Source: Ciceribacter lividus
Lineage (GTDB): Bacteria; Pseudomonadota; Alphaproteobacteria; Rhizobiales; Rhizobiaceae
NCBI RefSeq assembly: GCF_003337715.1
Contig: NZ_QPIX01000006.1
Coordinates: forward strand, 238,548 to 302,547
Direction: 5' to 3'
Length of the DNA stretch: 64,000 nucleotides
Shown here piece after piece: positions 19,064 to 27,764 of the stretch (positions within the stretch are counted from its first letter, which is position 1; every line of letters begins with the position of its first letter). Both the position numbers and the translations under genes were made by a program. Under the pieces are notes generated by a model that saw nothing but the letters and a program-made list of their open reading frames with translations, made no database searches and was not told where the DNA came from.

Positions 19064-19669
19064 TTATTTCATGCCGGCGCGCTTCTCGGGCATGTAGTTC
19101 CAGCGGTCGTGGTTCTTCGAACTGACGTCCTGCAGCGCATGATTTTGCAGGCGGTCGCGGAGCTCCTTCGAGACACCGGCCTTGCCTGCCAGCGTTTTGA
19201 AAGTCCGGCGCAGATCACGATTGGCGGCGTAGGGAATTACGCCACCATCACGCTGCCGCCAGACGAAGCTGTAGAGCGTCGCATGGCTGACAGGCTTGGA
19301 CGGATCCTTCGCCGAAGGAAAGAACCAGCCGTACTCGTTCGGCTTGATCGACTCGATCAGCTCGGCGGCGAGCGACGGGACCGGAACGGCATGCGGCGGG
19401 AGGTTCTTAGTCTTCGACCAGTCGATGATCCGCTCCTTGGCATCCCATTGATCGACATGCAGGCGGGCGATTTCCTCGACACCCTGACCCGTCAGCATGA
19501 TGATCTGCACGGCGCGCGGATAGGAGGGATGAACCGGCGTGTCAGGGCATCCTAGCCAGCGATAGAGCTGCACGAACTCGTCCTCGCTGAGCCAGCGCGT
19601 GCCCTGGACCTTTGGCTCGGTCGGAATGCCGGATGCTGGACTAAGGCAGATTGAAGCCGCCGATCTGAT
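19064..19669 (-). pseudogene. Truncated tyrosine recombinase (phage/plasmid-type integrase)
   Basis: The catalytic half of a tyrosine recombinase: TRWLSEDEFVQLYRWL at the start of the domain, the Arg motif region IIMLTGQGVEEIARL, then RDLRRTFKTLAGKAGV (second Arg) and RLQNHALQDVSS. Where active relatives carry the nucleophile in a HYDRW-like motif, this protein has NHDRWNYMPEKR, so the tyrosine is replaced by His. The whole N-terminal DNA-binding arm is missing, and the frame runs upstream without a start codon. It is therefore dead as a recombinase and marks an old integration event. Confidence 0.75.
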
Positions 19670-19808
19670 GATCGGCTAGAACAATTTCACGGTGATGGAC
19701 CCAGGGGAAGCGGTCCACCTTCAGCTCGGCGATAATCTTGCCGGTGATGTCGTCGTAAAGGCTCGTCCTGTCGGAGCCGGCATGCCCGCTGCGGTCATTC
19801 CTGAACAT
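19641..19808 (-). pseudogene. ardC (antirestriction / ssDNA-binding) 5' fragment
   Basis: From an ATG at 19808 with GGAGA upstream, the frame reads SLYDDITGKIIAELKVDRFPW, which matches the conserved first domain of ArdC-type antirestriction proteins carried by plasmids and conjugative elements. After PWV the sequence leaves the family and stops at 19641, overlapping the integrase relic. Only some 40 of about 300 residues remain. Confidence 0.55.
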
Positions 19809-19931
19809 CGTTGTTCTCCGCGACGGGCGCCGGAGACCTATTCTCCAGCCCTTAACCCGTCACGGAAAACCCGTCAGCACTCTCACTCTGCACACCGAAT
19901 TTCGGCATTTCGATCGACGGTCCTGGAGCTA

Positions 19932-20324
19932 CGAGGATCGTTTGATGAAGATCAGATCATTACCTGCGGATACGCTCCCGGTAACGCCGCTCGCGAGGTC
20001 TCGGCACTCAGCGACCGTATCGGCGGATTGCCCGCCGGGTTGTTCATCAACTCGATCAGAGCGTTCGAAGGTATCGTCAGCGAGTTTGTCCACCTTCCCT
20101 CGGAAGCATTCGAACAGAGCGTCTTCGGCTGCTACGACTATGACCCGTTCGCGGCATTCCTCGAATTTCCTGTGCACATGGTACGGCAGAACTCGAACCA
20201 ACTCATCGCCACCGCCTTTGAATTGGTCGACAGCGGTGTTACCGACCCGGTGCTGATACAGGTGGACCCGGAACTGATCCCTCCCCGAACCGTCTATAAC
20301 GGTCCGTTCAGCCAACTGGGGTAA
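19932..20324 (+). pseudogene. LacI-family regulator, C-terminal fragment
   Basis: About 130 residues matching the last part of the LacI periplasmic-binding-like effector domain: RIGGLPAGLFINSIRAFEGIVSEF, then VFGCYDYDPFAAFLEFPVHMVRQ and a proline-rich end IPPRTVYNGPF. The helix-turn-helix and the first lobe are gone and upstream codons do not belong to the family. A remnant of a sugar regulator at the border of the relic zone. Confidence 0.65.
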
Positions 20325-20453
20325 GATTGAAGCTTGAGCCCCTCGGCCAGGGTCATACGCTCATTTCCGGGACGCGAATGGTGCGACAGGAGTGTCGGCA
20401 AGTGCGGACATCGTCTGCTCCGGGGGACGCGGAACACGTCGTTGCCGTGTCCA

Positions 20454-21806
20454 CTACAGGTCCGATGACTTCTCCCGACTGCCTCTCAGCCCGTACCGCG
20501 CGATCTTCTCGTTGAGGGTCCGGTGCGGTATGCCGAGGCTCGCGGCTGCGCGCGCCGTATTGCCGTCGTGCTCGTCGATCGCCGCCCGGATCAACTGCAC
20601 CTCGTAGGCGGCAAGCCGGTCCGGCAGTGTCAACTCACCGTGTGGACCCGTTTGCGCGGCGGCGCCGGTGCCCTGTTCATCGAGACCAAGTGCGAAGCGC
20701 TCTGCCCGCGCCTTGAGTTCGCGAACATTCCCTCTCCATTCCTCCTGTTGCAGGCTCGCAAGCAGATCGGCGGACACGATACGCTCGGCACGGCCGTAGC
20801 GATGGGCAGCGAGCGAGGCGAAATGGCTGAACAGCAGGCCGATATCGTCCCTCCGCAGACGCAACGGCGGAATTCGAATGTCGACGGTCGCTAACCGATA
20901 GAACAGGTCCTCACGAAATCTTCCGGCAGCAATCTCTCGGGAAAGGTCACTCTTGGCAGCGGCAATGATCCGCACGTCGACCGGCCGCAGCCGGTTTTCG
21001 CCGAGCCGTTCGATCACCCGCTCCTGAAGCACACGCAGGATTTTCGCCTGCAGGGCGAGAGGCATGGATTCGATCTCGTCGAGGAAGACGGTTCCGCCGG
21101 CGGCATGTTCGAATTTGCCCTCACGCTCGGAAAGCGCGCCAGTGAAAGCACCTTTCGCATGGCCGAAGATCTCGCTTTCGAAAATGCTTTCCGGCAGGGC
21201 GGCGCAGTTGATCGCGACGAAGGGGCCGGCCCGGCGGCGACCTTGCCGATGCAGCGCCTGCGCGACGAGCTCCTTGCCGGAACCGGTTTCGCCGATGATC
21301 AGCACGTCGATATCGACATCGGCCAGCATTGCCACGCGGCTGCGAAGCTCGCACATGGCGGAACTGTCCCCGACGATTGGCGGGCCACCGCCCTCCTCCT
21401 GAACCAGGCCCTGCAGACGGGCGATCTCCCGTTTCATCCGGCGCTTCTCGACGGCCTTGTCGAGAACGGAGAGGAGGTACTCCGCGTCGTATGGCTTCTC
21501 TATGAAGTCCTCCGCGCCCTGCTTCATCGCCTTGACCGCGAGCGTGACATCGCCATGCCCGGTCATCAGGATGACAGGCACGTCGCTACGCACCTTGATG
21601 ACGGAATTCAGGAGCGTCATGCCGTCGATGCCCGGCATGCGGATGTCACTCACCACGACATCCGGCTCGGTGCGCAGGAGTTGCTGATAGGCTTCTTCAG
21701 GCCGATGGAAGGCGGTCACGGAGAACCCGCTGACCTCCAGCCAGTCGGTCGCCGCCTTCAGGAGATCGCGGTCGTCGTCGACGAGGAGAACGTCTCCGCG
21801 GCTCAT
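20454..21806 (-). CDS. Sigma-54-dependent response regulator (DctD-like)
   Basis: A 450-residue transcription activator. Residues 5-118 form a receiver with the phosphoacceptor Asp 54 (VVVSDIRMPG) and the conserved Lys in FIEKPYD. The central AAA+ domain has Walker A GETGSGKE (about 172-179), the sigma-54 contact loop GAFTGA near 220 and VFLDEIE. The C-terminal Fis-type helix-turn-helix (NTARAAASLGIPHRTLNEKIARYGL) ends at 440. Its start overlaps the stop of the sensor kinase by four bases (ATGA). It very likely drives the sigma-54 promoter found at 27349-27364 ahead of the TRAP transporter genes. Confidence 0.92.
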   Translation of the reverse strand: MSRGDVLLVDDDRDLLKAATDWLEVSGFSVTAFHRPEEAYQQLLRTEPDVVVSDIRMPGIDGMTLLNSVIKVRSDVPVILMTGHGDVTLAVKAMKQGAEDFIEKPYDAEYLLSVLDKAVEKRRMKREIARLQGLVQEEGGGPPIVGDSSAMCELRSRVAMLADVDIDVLIIGETGSGKELVAQALHRQGRRRAGPFVAINCAALPESIFESEIFGHAKGAFTGALSEREGKFEHAAGGTVFLDEIESMPLALQAKILRVLQERVIERLGENRLRPVDVRIIAAAKSDLSREIAAGRFREDLFYRLATVDIRIPPLRLRRDDIGLLFSHFASLAAHRYGRAERIVSADLLASLQQEEWRGNVRELKARAERFALGLDEQGTGAAAQTGPHGELTLPDRLAAYEVQLIRAAIDEHDGNTARAAASLGIPHRTLNEKIARYGLRGSREKSSDL

Positions 21807-23653
21807 TGTGCTGCCTCGAGTGGATGCGCCGATCGCTTGTCGATCGGCATCGACATCGTGGCGATGGTACCGCCGCCGGGTGCTTCGGCAAAGGTGATTT
21901 CGCCACCGTATTCCCGCACGATTGCGGTCGCGATGGAAAGGCCAAGGCCGAGACCTTCGCCGGTCAGCTTGGTGGTAAAGAACGGTTCGGTGACGCGATC
22001 GCGGTGTTCCGGCGCGATGCCGGTCCCGTTGTCGATGACGGTCACGTTCACCTGTCCGGCCTCCGCGGTTCGCTGAACAATCACCGAAGGAGCAGGACGG
22101 CCCTCGACGGCGTCGAGCGCGTTCAGAAGCAGGTTGAGCATCACCTGCTCCAGTTTGACCCCGACCGCAGTGATGACGGGAGCCGGGCCCTGCGCTTCGA
22201 CGGTCGGCACGACGCCGAGCGCCTTCGCCCGCGGCGCGGCGAGATCGATCGCGTTGCGAATGACGGTGTCGATGTCGACTGCCTCGAGTTCGGAAGCGCC
22301 CTTCCGGCCGAAGGTTTTCAGGTGCTTGACGGTACGCTGCATGCGCTTGACGAGCGCGCGCGCGTCGAGAAGCCGCTCGCCGACCTTTGCCGCCTCATCC
22401 TTCTCCGCAAGGACACCGGCCGTCGCCAGTGTTGCCTCGAGTGCGGCAAGCGGCTGGCTCACTTCATGCACGATCGCCGTCGACATCCGTCCGAGCGCCG
22501 CCATCTTCTCGGAATGGATGAGCCCTTCCTGCGCGCGGCGCAACTCGTCCTCGGTCCGCCTGCGCATGTCGATCTCGCGGGCGAGATCCTGCGTTCGTTC
22601 GGCGACCTTGAGTTCCAGGATCTCGCCCTGGCGCAGGCGCATGCGGATCAGCAGGGCCCGCTGATGGAGAAAGTAGAGCGCGCCCGTCGCGACGAGGCCG
22701 GCAATGAGCGCGGCGAGCGCCCAGAAGCCGGCGAGCTTTGCGATATCCTCTGTGCTGGTCGCCGCAAGCACGATCCAGCTGTCCGGCTCGATGGCGGAAA
22801 ACTTCGCCAGAAGCTGCTGTCCCTCGCCGTCGACCCGAAGCGCCGGCATGTCGGCCGCGTTGATCGGCGGCACGACGCCTGCGGGCAGGATCGGCTTGGC
22901 TTCGGCAAGATCGGTGCCGTCATAGGTTCTCTCCGCTGCGACCCGTTCGGCGGCCTCTCGCGAAAGCGGTGCAAGCGGTCGATATTTCCAGTCGGGATTG
23001 CCGGAGAGGAAAACAATGCCCCAGCGGTCGGCGATTGCCGTCTGGACGCCCGCGGCTTCCCAGGTCACCTCGAGCGGTTGCAGATCGGCCTTGACGACGA
23101 CGACGATCGGCTGATGACCGGGGATATCGATGCGCGAACTCAGGAAGTAACCCGGCTTCTTTGTCGTGACGCCGATCGCGTAATAGCGGCCCTCGCCGTT
23201 GCGAATCGCGTCCTGAAAATAGGGACGGAAACTGTAGTCATGTCCGATGAAGCTCTCGGCGGTCGCGAAATTGCTGGCTGCAAGCGTCACGCCACGATTG
23301 TCGAGCACGTAGAGCTCGGCCGCGCCCGCCTGCCGCACGACCGTCTGGAGATAGAGATTCGCGGCATCGAGAACGGCGGAGCTGCGCTCGTTCTCGGCAA
23401 GGGCGCGGATGCGGGCATCCTCGCCGATCACAAGCGGCAGATACCGGAACCTCTCGACCTCCGTGGCGATCGCCCTGTTGGTGAGCACCAGGCTGCGCTG
23501 GAGTTGCGCTTCCAGTGCGCTGACGGCCGCCCCGCTCGCCACATAATAAGCAGCAAAAGGCGCCGTGAAAGTCGCCACCAGCATTAAGGCAGTCATTCTG
23601 CCGATGTTACGCGCCATCACCGAGCCGACGTGGTTGGATCCTGTCTTCTGCAT
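21803..23653 (-). CDS. Sensor histidine kinase (DctB-like)
   Basis: A 616-residue membrane kinase. Two hydrophobic helices (about 15-40 and 300-325) flank a periplasmic sensor region of double-Cache/DctB type (YVLDNRGVTLAASNF; FIGHDYSFRPYFQDAI). After a coiled-coil linker the phosphoacceptor His lies in AIVHEVSQPLAAL; the N, G1 and G2 boxes are LNLLLNALDA, VIDNGTGI and GEGLGLGLSI. The ATG at 23653 is my choice; one at 23617 is also possible. It is cotranscribed with the response regulator and downstream of the TRAP transporter, so it probably senses the transported carboxylate. Confidence 0.9.
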   Translation of the reverse strand: MQKTGSNHVGSVMARNIGRMTALMLVATFTAPFAAYYVASGAAVSALEAQLQRSLVLTNRAIATEVERFRYLPLVIGEDARIRALAENERSSAVLDAANLYLQTVVRQAGAAELYVLDNRGVTLAASNFATAESFIGHDYSFRPYFQDAIRNGEGRYYAIGVTTKKPGYFLSSRIDIPGHQPIVVVVKADLQPLEVTWEAAGVQTAIADRWGIVFLSGNPDWKYRPLAPLSREAAERVAAERTYDGTDLAEAKPILPAGVVPPINAADMPALRVDGEGQQLLAKFSAIEPDSWIVLAATSTEDIAKLAGFWALAALIAGLVATGALYFLHQRALLIRMRLRQGEILELKVAERTQDLAREIDMRRRTEDELRRAQEGLIHSEKMAALGRMSTAIVHEVSQPLAALEATLATAGVLAEKDEAAKVGERLLDARALVKRMQRTVKHLKTFGRKGASELEAVDIDTVIRNAIDLAAPRAKALGVVPTVEAQGPAPVITAVGVKLEQVMLNLLLNALDAVEGRPAPSVIVQRTAEAGQVNVTVIDNGTGIAPEHRDRVTEPFFTTKLTGEGLGLGLSIATAIVREYGGEITFAEAPGGGTIATMSMPIDKRSAHPLEAAQ

Positions 23654-23696
23654 CGAGTGTAGCGTCTCCTCGGTCAAGAGAGAACAGCCGCCGCCC

Positions 23697-24110
23697 CTAT
23701 CCTTCATTAGGCGATCGCGGCGTCGGGATATCCTCTGACTGCTCTTGGTCACAGGGCCGCAGGACGAGCGGCTCCTGAGCCTGTCGTCCGAGCTCGCGGC
23801 ATCCCTCGGCATCGCAAAGTCTCCAGCCCGAGACCGTCGCCCCCGAGGCCGCGAGGACCAGCTCGGGAACTGGCGCGAGGTTTGGTGTCCAGACCCACCA
23901 TTTCCCCTCCCGGTGGGCGCCGTCGCCGGGCTCCATGCCGGCACCGGAGCCCTGAACGCGCGCCTCTTCGAGAACGAGCCCCTGTGGTGTCGGCGTCCAG
24001 CGCTCCTGCCACTCGGTTTTCTCGACTGAGTGTGTCCAGCCGAGCGTGAAGACGCCGGCGGCAACGGCCATCGCCTTGCCGCCGGCAATGATGCAGACCG
24101 CCATGGTCAT
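23697..24110 (-). CDS. DUF1850 protein, TRAP-associated
   Basis: A 137-residue protein beginning with one hydrophobic helix (MTMAVCIIAGGKAMAVAAGVFTL), followed by the DUF1850 core: GWTHSVEKTEWQERW, LEEARVQGSGAGMEPGDGA and a Cys pair in WRLCDAEGCREL. Such proteins are often encoded next to fused 4TM/12TM TRAP permeases; their job is not established. The start overlaps the permease stop as ATGA (24110-24107), which points to translational coupling. Confidence 0.85.
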   Translation of the reverse strand: MTMAVCIIAGGKAMAVAAGVFTLGWTHSVEKTEWQERWTPTPQGLVLEEARVQGSGAGMEPGDGAHREGKWWVWTPNLAPVPELVLAASGATVSGWRLCDAEGCRELGRQAQEPLVLRPCDQEQSEDIPTPRSPNEG

Positions 24111-26224
24111 GCGGCACCCGGTACCGACTTGCCGCCCACCTGTCGTCCCCGACGCCAGATCCAGACGGCGAACAGGATCGAAAGCGCAAAGCCGATCTCG
24201 TCCGTCAGCGGCAGCGCCGCCAGAAGGGTGAAAGCTGCCGCGGCGGCCAGAAGCCGTTCCGCGACCGAAAGACGGACGACCAGGAAACCAATGACGGCCG
24301 CGCCCCAAAGACCGATCGCAAGACCGGTCTTGACGACGACGTAAGCGACCGCCGCCGGATAGCCGACGCTGACGGCCATGGTCCCGCCATCCTGGAGCAT
24401 CAGGGCCGGTGAGTAGACCGCCATGAAAGGAATGACGAAACCGGCCGCCGCCACCTTGATCGCCTGGATCGCGATCTTCAGTCCGCTTTCACGCGCAATC
24501 GGCGCCGCGGCGAAGCAGGCGAGCGCAACCGGCGGCGTCAGGTCGGCAAGGATGCCGAAGTAGAAGACGAACATGTGGCTGACGATGAGCGGAACGCCGA
24601 GCTCGAGAAGAGCCGGGCCGGCGATGGACGAGGTGATGATGTAGTTCGGGATCGTCGGTATCCCCATGCCGAGAACAAGACAGGTCACCATGGTGAGCAA
24701 GAGTGACAGGAACAGGCTCTTGTCGCCGACAGAGACTATGAACTGGCCGAAGGTGTTCGCCGCCCCGGTCAGCGTCATCGTACCGATGATGATGCCGACC
24801 AGCGCACAGGCCGTCGCCACCGGCAACGCGGTCTTTGCGCCTTCCGCAAGTGCGTCGCGGCAGGTGACGAGCGTCTCCCGTCCGCCTCGCGAGAAGGCGT
24901 TGACCGCAATCAGCACCGCCAGTGCAGCGAGAACGACACCGATACCGAACTGGAAGAAGGCGGCCGCCACCAAACCGAGGGCCACCCAGAAGATGATCCG
25001 GATCACATTCGAGGGAAGACCGAGCGCCACGGAACTGCCGAGAATCAACAACGCGGTGAAGGCAAGACCGACCGTTCCTGCAAACAATGGCGTGTAGCCC
25101 GAAAACAGCAGCCAGACGAGCGCCGCCAGCGGAAGGATCAGGTACCACTGCTCGATGAGCGCGGCCTTTGCCGAAGGAAGTTCGTTCTTCGGCAGGCCGA
25201 GAAGCCCGTACTTGCCCGCCTCGAGATGAACCATCCAGAAAGCCGAAGCAAAATAGAGGATCGCCGGGATGATCGCCGCCTTGACGATCTCGTGATACTC
25301 GACACCCAGTGTTTCGGCCATGATGAAGGCAACCGCGCCCATCACCGGCGGCATGATCTGTCCGCCCATCGAGGCCGTCGCCTCGACACCGCCGGCAAAG
25401 GCGGCGCGATAGCCGAACTTCTTCATCAGCGGAATGGTGAACTGGCCGGTGGTGACGACATTCGCCACCCCGGAACCCGAGATCGTTCCCATCAGCCCGG
25501 ACGAGATGATCGCGACCTTCGCCGCACCGCCACGCTTGTCGCCGACGAAGCTCAGCGAAACGTCGTTGAAGAGTTTGATCATTCCGGCTCTTTCAAGGAA
25601 GGCGCCGAAGAGAATGAACAGGAAGATGTAGGTCGAGGACACGAAGGTCGGAATGCCGTAGATTCCTTCCGTGCCGTAGGCCATGTGGTCGATCACCTGC
25701 GTGAAATCGTAGCCGCGGTGGTCGAGCGGCGGCGGCAGGTATTCGCCGAACAGGCTGTAGGCGAGGAACAGGCCGGTGATGATCGGCAAGGCCGGGCCCA
25801 TAAGCGCCCAGGCCGCGGCAAACACGACCCCGAGTGCGACAACGCCGACCGCAACGTCCCGCGGCAGGGGATCACCGGCGCGGATAAGCAGTTCACTGTA
25901 CTCGTAGCATTGGTAGAAGGCGACTGTCGCACCCAGCAGGGCCATAGCCCAGGCAATCGCCTTGGCGATGCCGCCGCGCCGCGAAAACATGGCCAGCAAC
26001 GGAAAGACCAGTACCGTGACGAAACCGACGTGAACGGCGCGCACGATCTGGCTCGGCAGGTCGATGAGATGCGCGGCGGTCGCGATCTGGAAAACGGAGA
26101 AGGCGAGCGCAATCCCGAAGAGAAGCCGACCGTCCCAGGTCTTCGGAAACGCCTGGGTTGCGGCGGCGTGCCCGTGCAGTTCCGCAGGTGCAGCCTGCTC
26201 TTGTGCATTAGTCGTGTCGTGCAT
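24107..26224 (-). CDS. TAXI-type TRAP transporter, fused 4TM/12TM permease
   Basis: A 705-residue inner-membrane protein in which the small (DctQ-like) and large (DctM-like) TRAP subunits are fused. It has about 17-19 hydrophobic helices, with family segments GVEATASMGGQIMPPVMGAVAFI (about 275-300) and GMGIPTIPNYIITSS in the second half. The start at 26224 follows GGAGGAA. It works with the periplasmic receptor encoded just upstream and imports an organic acid using an ion gradient. Cotranscribed with the DUF1850 gene and probably with the two-component system. Confidence 0.93.
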   Translation of the reverse strand: MHDTTNAQEQAAPAELHGHAAATQAFPKTWDGRLLFGIALAFSVFQIATAAHLIDLPSQIVRAVHVGFVTVLVFPLLAMFSRRGGIAKAIAWAMALLGATVAFYQCYEYSELLIRAGDPLPRDVAVGVVALGVVFAAAWALMGPALPIITGLFLAYSLFGEYLPPPLDHRGYDFTQVIDHMAYGTEGIYGIPTFVSSTYIFLFILFGAFLERAGMIKLFNDVSLSFVGDKRGGAAKVAIISSGLMGTISGSGVANVVTTGQFTIPLMKKFGYRAAFAGGVEATASMGGQIMPPVMGAVAFIMAETLGVEYHEIVKAAIIPAILYFASAFWMVHLEAGKYGLLGLPKNELPSAKAALIEQWYLILPLAALVWLLFSGYTPLFAGTVGLAFTALLILGSSVALGLPSNVIRIIFWVALGLVAAAFFQFGIGVVLAALAVLIAVNAFSRGGRETLVTCRDALAEGAKTALPVATACALVGIIIGTMTLTGAANTFGQFIVSVGDKSLFLSLLLTMVTCLVLGMGIPTIPNYIITSSIAGPALLELGVPLIVSHMFVFYFGILADLTPPVALACFAAAPIARESGLKIAIQAIKVAAAGFVIPFMAVYSPALMLQDGGTMAVSVGYPAAVAYVVVKTGLAIGLWGAAVIGFLVVRLSVAERLLAAAAAFTLLAALPLTDEIGFALSILFAVWIWRRGRQVGGKSVPGAA

Positions 26225-26317
26225 GGATTCCTCCCGAAAATCCGAGCATGCGCAGGCGGCGGCGCCCAAGACACCGGATGAGCCGGTGATAGTGGTCGCG
26301 ACCGCCGCCCGTCGCTG

Positions 26318-27274
26318 TCAGAGCAGGCCCTTTTCCTTGTAGTAGCGCTCGGCGCCCGGATGCAGCGGCACCGGCATGCCCTTGAGCGCGTTCTCGAGCT
26401 TGATCTGGGCCGCCGCCTTGTGCGCCGCTTCCATCTCCGGCAGGTTTTCGAAGAGCTGCTTCGTCATCTGATAGGCCGTTTCGTCGGACACATCGGAATG
26501 GGTCACGAGAAAGTTGACGACGGCGACGGTCGGGACATCGGCGTCCTGTCCCTGATAAGTACCGGCCGGAACGGTGGCAGCGATATAGGGTGCACCGAGC
26601 TTACCGGCGATTTCTTCCGGCACCGCGACCATCTGCACATCGACCGAAGTCGCCAGATCCTTGAACGACGAGACGCCGAGACCTGCCGACTGCAAGGTGG
26701 CATCGAGCTGGCGGTTCTTCATCAGCTCGACCGATTCCGCGAAAGGCAGATATTCTGTCTTCGCGAGATCGTCGTAGCTCATGCCGGCCGCGGCGAGGAT
26801 TGCGCGGGCGTTCAGTTCGGTGCCGGATTTCGGCGCACCGACGGAAAGGCTCTTGCCCTTGAAATCGGCGATCGTCTTGATGCCGGACTCCTTCGACGAC
26901 ATGATCTGGATGTAGTTCGGATAGATCGCGGCAATCCCGCGCAGCTTGTCGAGCGGCGCCTTGAAGCCCGCATCGGCATTGCCTTCCCATGCGAGCTTGA
27001 CACTATCGCCGAGGGCAAAGGCGATCTCGCCGCGGCCCTGCTGCAGAAGGTTGAGGTTTTCGACGGACGCCTTAGTCGCCTGGACCTGGGTGCGCGCACC
27101 CTCGATTTTCTCCCCGTAGATCTTCGAAAGAGCAACGCCGAGCGGGTAATAGACGCCCGAAGTACCACCCGTCAGGATGTTGATGAATTCGCTCGCGCCG
27201 GCCAACGCCGCGGAAAACATGATGGACGTACTAGCGATCGCCGCAAAGGCGGCGCGTTTCAGTCTAAGGTTCAC
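26318..27274 (-). CDS. TAXI-family TRAP solute receptor
   Basis: A 318-residue periplasmic binding protein. It has a signal peptide (LKRAAFAAIASTSIMFSAALAGA) and the TAXI hallmark INILTGGTSGVYYPLGVALSKIY. Other family segments are GKSLSVGAPKSGTELNARAIL and MPVPLHPGAERYYKEKGLL. The start is GTG at 27274 with GGGAGGA seven bases upstream; ATG-initiated extension to 27337 would run through the leader. First gene of the transporter operon, about 60 bases downstream of the predicted sigma-54 start site. Ligand unknown; members bind glutamate or other carboxylates. Confidence 0.92.
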   Translation of the reverse strand: MNLRLKRAAFAAIASTSIMFSAALAGASEFINILTGGTSGVYYPLGVALSKIYGEKIEGARTQVQATKASVENLNLLQQGRGEIAFALGDSVKLAWEGNADAGFKAPLDKLRGIAAIYPNYIQIMSSKESGIKTIADFKGKSLSVGAPKSGTELNARAILAAAGMSYDDLAKTEYLPFAESVELMKNRQLDATLQSAGLGVSSFKDLATSVDVQMVAVPEEIAGKLGAPYIAATVPAGTYQGQDADVPTVAVVNFLVTHSDVSDETAYQMTKQLFENLPEMEAAHKAAAQIKLENALKGMPVPLHPGAERYYKEKGLL

Positions 27275-27348
27275 TTGAGAATCCTCCCGTTCAAGTTTCA
27301 CATCGATGCAGCCGTCCTCCTCGGAACCGGTCCGCATACAGGGTCCAT

Positions 27349-27364
27349 AGCAATTGATGGGCCA
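27349..27364 (-). promoter_or_regulatory. Sigma-54 (-24/-12) promoter for TAXI-TRAP operon
   Basis: Read on the minus strand: TGGCCCATCAATTGCT, which fits TGGCNC-N5-TTGCW with exact spacing between the GG and GC elements. Transcription would start about 12 bases downstream, giving a leader of about 60 bases before the GTG at 27274. Confidence 0.75.
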
Positions 27365-27365
27365 T

Positions 27366-27381
27366 TTTCAACCATTTGAAA
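27366..27381. promoter_or_regulatory. Inverted repeat next to the -24 box
   Basis: TTTCAACCATTTGAAA, perfect 6-bp arms with a four-base centre. It directly abuts the sigma-54 promoter, so a protein bound there could hinder or assist polymerase. Regulator unknown. Confidence 0.4.
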
Positions 27382-27446
27382 TCATTGGTACCGCACGCGA
27401 AAATCGAGCAACAGCCAGCAAGTTTCTGCCTGAGTTAGCCGCACTT

Positions 27447-27464
27447 CTGGCAAGATTTTGCCAG
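27447..27464. promoter_or_regulatory. Probable enhancer for the DctD-like activator
   Basis: CTGGCAAGATTTTGCCAG, perfect 7-bp arms with a four-base centre, centred about 118 bases upstream of the predicted sigma-54 start site. This is the usual distance for an upstream activating sequence of a DctD-type protein. Confidence 0.6.
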
Positions 27465-27764
27465 CACGACTACCAATTCCCCCGCGCCTGTGGGCGCGTA
27501 GCACCTCCGGGATATGCAGGAGGCTCGGCGCGATCTTCATCTACGCCCCGAGAGACTTTACCCCTTGATGCCGGTCGAAGCGATGCTGGCAATAAAGAAG
27601 CGTCGCAGGAGCAGGTAAGAAGTGAAGACGGAGCTTGTTCAAAAGCACTGCAGCCGAGAGATACCAGGCCGGCCACAGGCAAAATCGGCTCTCCCGCAAA
27701 ATTCTGTTAGCTCTCGCTTGTATAAGTAATAGCCTGATTGGCGAAACTGCCCTTCACTGCAACC

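Larger units (their letters stand above)
18587..20453. other. Relic zone of a mobile element
   Basis: Almost 1.9 kb between two intact loci with only damaged or very short genes: a small open frame at 18678-18890, a truncated integrase (19064-19669), a 5' ardC fragment (19641-19808) and a LacI fragment (19932-20324). The stretch 18891-19060 is AT-rich and has no gene or repeat I can support. Confidence 0.6.
27275..27764. other. Divergent intergenic region, TRAP operon / AraC
   Basis: A 490-base region with no supported gene. It carries the sigma-54 promoter, the adjacent inverted repeat and the upstream inverted repeat listed separately. From 27470 to 27740 I see no clear promoter or repeat. 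Confidence 0.6.
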
